A stretch of DNA of 63,546 nucleotides from a virus. The position numbers and the translations under genes were made by a program. Location: the IMG/VR virus record IMGVR_UViG_3300020122_000568, positions 1 to 63,546 of that record, one strand, 5' to 3'. The notes beneath the pieces were generated by a model. It saw only the letters and a list, made by a program, of their open reading frames with translations. It had not been told where the DNA came from and ran no database searches. This document shows positions 59,620-63,546 of this stretch, in pieces. Every line of letters begins with the position of its first letter. Within the stretch, counting starts at the first letter, position 1.

Positions 59620-60189
59620 CTATCGTTCACCGCCGAGACGCCGGCGGGGCTTCTTGAATCCAGATGGCAATCCCGGAACGGAGGCGAGGTCCGTCGTGTT
59701 GTTCAAGAGATAGTCGATGACCTTGCGCAACAGTTCTGGGTCATCCTCGAATAGGCCCATCGCGCGATTACATCGATTGCACAGCAGACCTCTTATGCGG
59801 TTAGTCTTGTGGCAATGGTCGATGTAGAGACGTTTTCCAGGGTCAGGACAGACCGAGCAGATCGCGCACATGCCATTTTGCGCTGCGGACAGTTTCTCGT
59901 AGTGTTTCGGCGTCAGACCATGAAGCCGAAACAGAGTGATACGTGCGTTGATTGCGCGCATCTTCTCGGGGTTCGCCTTCATCCATTCTTTGGTCTTCTT
60001 GTCCTCGCACTTGCGACAACGCGATCGAGAGAACCCGTTCTTTCGCACGCCGAATTCGACCAGTCTGTCTTTTGTCTCTTGGCACAATGGACAGCGCTTC
60101 GTCGGGGTTCCGCCGATGCCGCGCGCCTTGTGCGCGGCGGCGATCTTGAGTCGCTGCTCTAGTGACATAACCTGGAAACGCTTCGGCAT
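59620..60189 (-). CDS. Endonuclease VII-type (HNH/His-Me) nuclease
   Basis: 189 residues from ATG 60189. Zinc pairs C33/C36 and C58/C61 in an extra N-terminal knuckle, then the nuclease core: NGMCAIC (C108, C111), LYIDHCHKTNRIRGLLCNRCN with Asp124-His125 and C137/C140. This is the recombination endonuclease VII fold. The frame is open 5' into the small gene upstream because of a frameshift there. Confidence 0.9.
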   Translation of the reverse strand: MPKRFQVMSLEQRLKIAAAHKARGIGGTPTKRCPLCQETKDRLVEFGVRKNGFSRSRCRKCEDKKTKEWMKANPEKMRAINARITLFRLHGLTPKHYEKLSAAQNGMCAICSVCPDPGKRLYIDHCHKTNRIRGLLCNRCNRAMGLFEDDPELLRKVIDYLLNNTTDLASVPGLPSGFKKPRRRLGGER

Positions 60190-60363
60190 CAGCCTCTCCC
60201 GTGTCCAACATGCCAAGCGCGGCAAAACCTGCACCTGTAAACACGTAGCCTGTCTCCCGTCGCGTACCCATTGCGAGATGGCGTGCGCGATTGCTTGGGC
60301 GTGGCCGTCGTGACGTTGTTTTTCACCGCACGACTTTCGACGGAGCCGACGCTTGCTCGACAT
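60189..60363 (-). pseudogene. Frameshifted small zinc-binding protein gene
   Basis: ATG 60363 gives SSKRRLRRKSCGEKQRH...QWVRDGRQA, a family N-terminus. An extra base near 60246 shifts the frame; in the +1 frame the sequence resumes as RVYRCRFCRAWHVGHGRG and stops at 60189-60191, exactly overlapping the endonuclease VII ATG. I infer a real gene broken by one insertion, a programmed +1 shift, or an assembly error. Confidence 0.75.
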
Positions 60364-60365
60364 GA

Positions 60366-60845
60366 TCACCGCCCCTTCGTCGCGGCGCTCACGGCCGCCT
60401 CCAGTAGTTCGACGTCGACGCGATAGAACTCGCGCGCGATCATCGCCCCGAGGAACATCCGCCACAGCGGCGTGCGCATCAGGAACGACAGCAATGCCGC
60501 CTCCGACGTCGACAGTTGCACGGTGTCCCTCACCTCCGGCTCGAGCAGTCCCGCGTGATGGCACCCCCAGCCGATGAACCCCTTCGCCGGGTTCAGTTCG
60601 GCGAGCAGCGGCAGGGCCTGCACCAGGTGGATCTGCCGCGGACGCTCCCCGCTGATCATCTCGCTTAACACCGACGGAGCGACGCCGATGCGCGCGGCAT
60701 ACGACGCCTGTTTCGTCTCGCGCACGCCCGCCGCGAACCACTGCCGCGCGAGGGCCATGGCCTCGGGAGTTCGCACGTCGACGCTTTGGAGCGATGCGGA
60801 TTCGCACACGCTTCGCAGTGCGAGGGCGGTACGTGTTTGGCTCAT
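60366..60845 (-). CDS. HTH protein (repressor-like)
   Basis: 159 residues. QASYAARIGVAPSVLSEMIS is a Cro/C1-type HTH; the rest is helical with hydrophobic patches. Second gene of the leftward operon, after the Cro-like gene; possibly a CII- or antirepressor-like regulator. Confidence 0.65.
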   Translation of the reverse strand: MSQTRTALALRSVCESASLQSVDVRTPEAMALARQWFAAGVRETKQASYAARIGVAPSVLSEMISGERPRQIHLVQALPLLAELNPAKGFIGWGCHHAGLLEPEVRDTVQLSTSEAALLSFLMRTPLWRMFLGAMIAREFYRVDVELLEAAVSAATKGR

Positions 60846-60864
60846 GACCGGACACCGACGCGCA

Positions 60865-61074
60865 TCAGGCGGCCCGCTTGCGCTTGGCGGTGAAACCGAA
60901 CAGGTCGTTCGGCATGACGACGCCGCCGGTGCCGTGGACGATCTTGCGGATGACCTTGGCGCTCCAGTCTCCCCGGGCGTCACCGCGGTAGTACGTCGCT
61001 CGCGAGATCCCGATACGATCACAGAAGTCGCCCACCGACTCGTTCCTGCTTTGCAGGTATTCGCCAATCTTCAT
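60865..61074 (-). CDS. Cro-like HTH protein
   Basis: 69 residues. KIGEYLQSRNESVGDFCDRI and GISRATYYRGDARG make a small HTH. It is the first gene behind the left operator; its start lies about ten bases past the operator, so the transcript leader is very short. A Cro-type switch protein is the simplest reading. Confidence 0.7.
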   Translation of the reverse strand: MKIGEYLQSRNESVGDFCDRIGISRATYYRGDARGDWSAKVIRKIVHGTGGVVMPNDLFGFTAKRKRAA

Positions 61075-61084
61075 ACCGACCATC

Positions 61085-61128
61085 TTGTCGCAAATTTGCA
61101 TGCACAAGTCAAATGCGATTTTGCGACA
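61085..61128. promoter_or_regulatory. Left operator/promoter unit
   Basis: Palindrome centred at 61094 (TTGTCGCAAATTTGC, near-perfect) and a half-site TTTTGCGACA at 61119-61128. On the minus strand TTGACT is 17 bp from GACAAG, a promoter-like spacing across the operator. It mirrors the unit at 62294-62345. Confidence 0.65.
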
Positions 61129-61140
61129 GCCGCACGTCGT

Positions 61141-61156
61141 GTCTCAAATGTGAGAC
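61141..61156. promoter_or_regulatory. Palindrome upstream of the rightward HTH gene
   Basis: GTCTCAAATGTGAGAC, a 6-bp arm dyad 17 bp before ATG 61173. Different from the GCAAATTTGC operators, so it may bind another regulator. Confidence 0.5.
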
Positions 61157-61172
61157 ATTTTCGATCACGGTC

Positions 61173-61604
61173 ATGAAGGACAAACCATGGTTGCCACGAT
61201 GGAATGGAGCCGCGCTGCGGGCGGTCATGAAGGAGCGAAATCGGTCCGTGGATGAGGTGGCGGAGGCGCTGAAAATCGACCGCAGCAACATCTACCGCTG
61301 GCTCGACAATGAGACGAGCCCCCACGGGCAGTACCTAGTCGGCCTGTCGCTGGTCCTCGACCACGCTGCCGTCCGCTTCTACGAGGTGGACGCGTTTCAT
61401 CAATCCCTCAACGAACTCGCGGCGGGGGCGCATCCCGTCGAGACGCCACTGCTCGCCGACGGTAAGGACGTCGGCGCGCGCGCGTTCCGGGCTATTGGGA
61501 GCGCTGCAAAGACGGTATCAACTGCGAAAGGAGGGCGCCGATCTGTGGCAGGGCGTGCTTCGGAATCCAAGCATGGGCACCGCTCGACGAAGCCTCGCGC
61601 TTGA
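61173..61604 (+). CDS. HTH regulator (candidate repressor)
   Basis: 143 residues from ATG 61173. RNRSVDEVAEALKIDRSNIYRW is a clear HTH; the rest is Ala/Gly-rich with a basic tail. Transcribed divergently from the Cro-like gene, the position expected of a lysogeny repressor. Its last 113 bases overlap the antisense CheY-like gene. Confidence 0.65.
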   Translation: MKDKPWLPRWNGAALRAVMKERNRSVDEVAEALKIDRSNIYRWLDNETSPHGQYLVGLSLVLDHAAVRFYEVDAFHQSLNELAAGAHPVETPLLADGKDVGARAFRAIGSAAKTVSTAKGGRRSVAGRASESKHGHRSTKPRA

Positions 61605-61848
61605 GGGCGTCGTCTCCGGACATGACTGCGATCGCTGCGCCTGGGCTGACCCGTAACAGCAACGGAACCGCCTCGATTCCGCTCTCATCCCCAAGTAGAA
61701 CGTCAAGCAGTATCGCATCGGGCTGATACTTGGCGGCCACGCTGATCGCCGTCGCCACGTCCGTGGCGATGTACGTCTCGTGTCCAGCAAGCAGTCGCCG
61801 AAGCGATCGCAGCAACGCAAACTCGTCGTCGACAATCAATACGCGCAT
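61492..61848 (-). CDS. Stand-alone CheY-like receiver domain
   Basis: 118 residues. The full receiver set is present: Asp7/Asp8 (VDDE), phospho-acceptor Asp49 (ILLDVLLG), Ser77 (AVMSGDD) and Lys97 (AWIPK). There is no output domain. It could sense host two-component kinases for phage induction or sequester phosphates. Antisense overlap with the HTH gene at 61173. ATG 61860 is an alternative start. Confidence 0.85.
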   Translation of the reverse strand: MRVLIVDDEFALLRSLRRLLAGHETYIATDVATAISVAAKYQPDAILLDVLLGDESGIEAVPLLLRVSPGAAIAVMSGDDALKREASSSGAHAWIPKHALPQIGALLSQLIPSLQRSQ

Positions 61849-61894
61849 CGTCACGGGCACGTCATCATACGACGAATCAGGTTCGCGATGTACC

Positions 61895-61954
61895 CAGTCG
61901 CCAAATCAATTCCCGCGTTTGTACGGTTATATGTGGGTGCGAGTCGGGCGACTG
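61895..61954. promoter_or_regulatory. 8-bp inverted repeat in the divergent gap
   Basis: CAGTCGCC at 61895-61902 and GGCGACTG at 61947-61954 flank TTATAT (61927-61932) between the divergent receiver and HTH genes. Plausible operator for either gene. Confidence 0.4.
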
Positions 61955-61964
61955 TGTCCGCATC

Positions 61965-62237
61965 GTGCCTCCATCCGACCGGCGGGATCTGTTCCTACGG
62001 TACATTGCCGCCAATATCAAAATGCGGCGCATGACTCGACGCATCACGCAAGAGCAGTTGGCCGAGTTGGCCGGTGTTGACCTGACCTTCTTTCAACGCG
62101 TCGAGACAGCGAAGACGAACCTGAGCATCGATGTGCTCGTGAAGATCGCCGACGCGCTCGCCATCGCTCCGCACGAGCTGCTGCGCCCCGCCCGCTTCCG
62201 CGCTCCTCGTCGCGGCCGCCCTCCTATTCGTCGCTAG
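61965..62237 (+). CDS. XRE-family HTH regulator
   Basis: 90 residues from GTG 61965. ITQEQLAELAGVDLTFFQRVETAKTNLSIDVLVKIADALAI is a textbook XRE/C1 domain; the tail is basic. A likely repressor acting at the GCAAATTTGC operators 57 bp downstream. Confidence 0.8.
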   Translation: MPPSDRRDLFLRYIAANIKMRRMTRRITQEQLAELAGVDLTFFQRVETAKTNLSIDVLVKIADALAIAPHELLRPARFRAPRRGRPPIRR

Positions 62238-62293
62238 AAATCTCGACCTCTCGTGCGGAGCAGATGGGGAAATTCCCGTCTGAGCACGATGCC

Positions 62294-62345
62294 TTGTCGC
62301 AAATTTGCGAATAATGCTTGACGTCGTTTTGCAAATTTGCGACAA
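62294..62345. promoter_or_regulatory. Right operator/promoter unit
   Basis: Two palindromes, TTGTCGCAAATTTGCGA (62294-62310) and TTTTGCAAATTTGCGACAA (62327-62345), centres 32 bp apart. Between them TTGACG (62318) is 17 bp from GACAAC (62341). ATG 62353 follows by seven bases, suggesting a leaderless or near-leaderless transcript for the rightward operon. Confidence 0.7.
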
Positions 62346-62352
62346 CGTTCTC

Positions 62353-62592
62353 ATGCGCACCACGAACCGCCTCCCCGCCGCCGAATCTCCCGTCGACGCC
62401 GCCAAGCGCGCGCTCCGCCATCGGGCCTACGTTCTCGCCGGTCGCAAGGCCGCGGTGGAGCGCCATCGCGATATCAGTGACGACCAGCAGCGCTTCGTGG
62501 ATGAAGCGGCTGACGCGTTGTATGCAGCGGCGCGCGAGCTTGTGCTCGCCGAGCAGGCCGCGAAGGCGGATGCGGCGTCGGTGATCCAGTGA
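62353..62592 (+). CDS. Short helical protein, first gene of the rightward operon
   Basis: 79 residues from ATG 62353. Polar start, then RHRDISDDQQRFVDEAADAL and an Ala-rich helix. No family recognised. GTGA overlap with the next gene. Confidence 0.6.
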   Translation: MRTTNRLPAAESPVDAAKRALRHRAYVLAGRKAAVERHRDISDDQQRFVDEAADALYAAARELVLAEQAAKADAASVIQ

Positions 62593-62825
62593 GCGCCGAT
62601 TTCGACGCTGACGACCGCGACGCGCTGGCGAACGATCGCGCGTACGCCGAGGTGAAGTCGGGCGACGTCCGCTGCACGTACGCGCGGCCGTGTGGGACGT
62701 GCGAGTCGTGCAACCCGCAGCCTTGGACTTGCGATCATTGCGGGTTCAGTGTCTGCCGTTGCCGCGACTTGTTCAGCGAGGCGGCGCTGCTGATGGCGGG
62801 CGTGATCGTCGAGGAGCGGTCGTGA
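62589..62825 (+). CDS. Zinc-ribbon protein
   Basis: 78 residues from GTG 62589. Contains CGTCESC, then CDHCGFSVCRC, a compact set of Cys pairs, followed by a hydrophobic C-terminus. Function unknown. Confidence 0.6.
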   Translation: MSADFDADDRDALANDRAYAEVKSGDVRCTYARPCGTCESCNPQPWTCDHCGFSVCRCRDLFSEAALLMAGVIVEERS

Positions 62826-63058
62826 GCGGCGCGGAGAAGGATGTGCGGCTGCGGCTGCGGGAGCGACTGAGCGCGATTGCCGCGCAGCTTGCGAGCGCAC
62901 CGGCTGCGGCGAAGGCCAGCGCTGAGGGGTGTGTCGCGAAGCAGTGCGCCGCGCAGCGAGTCGTCGGCGACGAATTCGCGTACCGAGCGGGCTATCTCGC
63001 GGCGGCGTGCGAGGACATCGCGAAGCAGTTGCAGCGGCTGATCGCGGTGTCGTTGTGA
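62822..63058 (+). CDS. Helical hypothetical protein
   Basis: 78 residues from a GTG overlapping the upstream TGA. Helical with two cysteines (EGCVAKQCAAQ). GTGA-coupled to the next gene. Confidence 0.55.
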   Translation: MSGAEKDVRLRLRERLSAIAAQLASAPAAAKASAEGCVAKQCAAQRVVGDEFAYRAGYLAAACEDIAKQLQRLIAVSL

Positions 63059-63282
63059 GTGGCATGGTCAAGCCTGCCGCCGCGCCCGGCGTCGACGTTC
63101 ACGAGGGGACGCGCATTGCGATCGCATACACCGTGCGTGCCATCGCGATGCTGATCGACACGAAGATTCACGAGCACGGGAACGAACCCGACGCAGTGGC
63201 CGCACTGAAGGAGTTGCGTGCCGCCGTCGAGGATTGGGGCGCGCAGCAGAAGCGCGCGGTGGAGGTGAACCATGGGCAGTGA
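63055..63282 (+). CDS. Helical hypothetical protein
   Basis: 75 residues from GTG 63055. VHEGTRIAIAYTVRAIAMLI, then helix DAVAALKELRAAVEDWG. Overlaps the next gene by 11 bases. No family recognised. Confidence 0.55.
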   Translation: MSGMVKPAAAPGVDVHEGTRIAIAYTVRAIAMLIDTKIHEHGNEPDAVAALKELRAAVEDWGAQQKRAVEVNHGQ

Positions 63283-63517
63283 GGTATTGGCGACCAAGCG
63301 CGCGCTCGACCTGAACGGCTGCGAGATCTATCCCGAAGATCGCGTGCGCCTCGCGGGCACGCAGATGGAGGGCGCGGTCGCCGACGTGCGCGGCGATCTT
63401 GTTCTCGTCCACTGGTGGAACGGCCCCGACGACGTGGTGGGCGAGTTGGCGTGCAAGCTGATCGTGGTGAATCAGCGCTACCGCGACGCCGACCTGGACG
63501 AGGTCGACCGCTCGTGA
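63272..63517 (+). CDS. Small beta-barrel-like protein (full copy)
   Basis: 81 residues. CEIYPEDRVRLAGTQMEGAV and ADVRGDLVLVHWWNGPDDVV suggest an SH3/KOW-like barrel. Overlaps the next gene by GTGA. The 3' part is repeated at 1-98 because the contig is circular. Confidence 0.6.
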   Translation: MGSEVLATKRALDLNGCEIYPEDRVRLAGTQMEGAVADVRGDLVLVHWWNGPDDVVGELACKLIVVNQRYRDADLDEVDRS

Positions 63518-63546
63518 GCCAGGAATTGGCCATCGTATGGTGCGCG
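63420..63546. repeat. Terminal direct repeat (contig closure), right copy
   Basis: Identical to bases 1-127. Annotation should be merged across this join. Confidence 0.93.
63514..63546 (+). CDS. 5' fragment of the zinc-finger gene at 95-250
   Basis: Only the first eleven codons are present before the contig end. The full gene is at 95-250. Confidence 0.75.
   Translation, partial: MSQELAIVWCA

Overview
The window is one circular, high-GC genome of a temperate, contractile-tailed (myovirus-like) phage. Bases 1-127 are repeated exactly at 63420-63546. That is the signature of a circular contig closed by a de Bruijn assembler at k=127, so the unique genome is about 63,419 bp. Five genes carry diderm-type lipoprotein signal peptides, so the host is probably Gram-negative. 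A Cys-rich lipoprotein with an Asp/Ala/Gly-rich linker and a DUF6745-type repeat protein resemble genes of Myxococcota and related soil bacteria. The host assignment is inference from style, not a measured match.

Layout. An immunity and regulation block lies at about 60.4-62.3 kb: a Cro-like HTH protein, two further HTH regulators and a stand-alone CheY-like receiver. It is bounded by two operator/promoter units built on the palindrome TTGTCGCAAATTTGCGACAA. From its right edge (62,353) the rightward early operon runs across the contig join to 14,287. It holds many tiny zinc-ribbon proteins, a DUF6745-type repeat protein and its small partner, an ASCH-domain protein, a YqaJ-type nuclease with RecT, a structured non-coding gap, sigma/HTH regulators, a tyrosine integrase with a candidate attP, GroES, and an Rnl2-like RNA ligase. 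From its left edge (61,074) the leftward operon runs to about 49.8 kb: endonuclease VII, RusA, a replication protein, DnaB helicase, a Gp37/Gp68-type CxxC protein, and a conserved protein next to unusual pentanucleotide arrays.

The leftward late region (49,166 to 14,297) begins with a divergent control region, a serine recombinase and a sigma-70-like factor. It continues with terminase small and large, peptide deformylase, a Nudix hydrolase, portal, a dual-specificity phosphatase, scaffold, major capsid protein, connectors, sheath, tube, frameshifted tail chaperones, tape measure, baseplate (hub, spike, LysM protein, gp25/W-like, J, I-like), fibre-like proteins and lysis genes. The tail gene order is Mu/P2-like.

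Accessory features are concentrated in a few places. At the fibre end of the tail module are two proteins that look like tail or adhesin modules but carry secretion signals, plus a lone plus-strand lipoprotein gene. These suggest that the prophage remodels the host surface. Small genes mostly overlap by ATGA or GTGA, so translational coupling is the rule. No tRNA genes, CRISPR arrays or insertion sequences were recognised.
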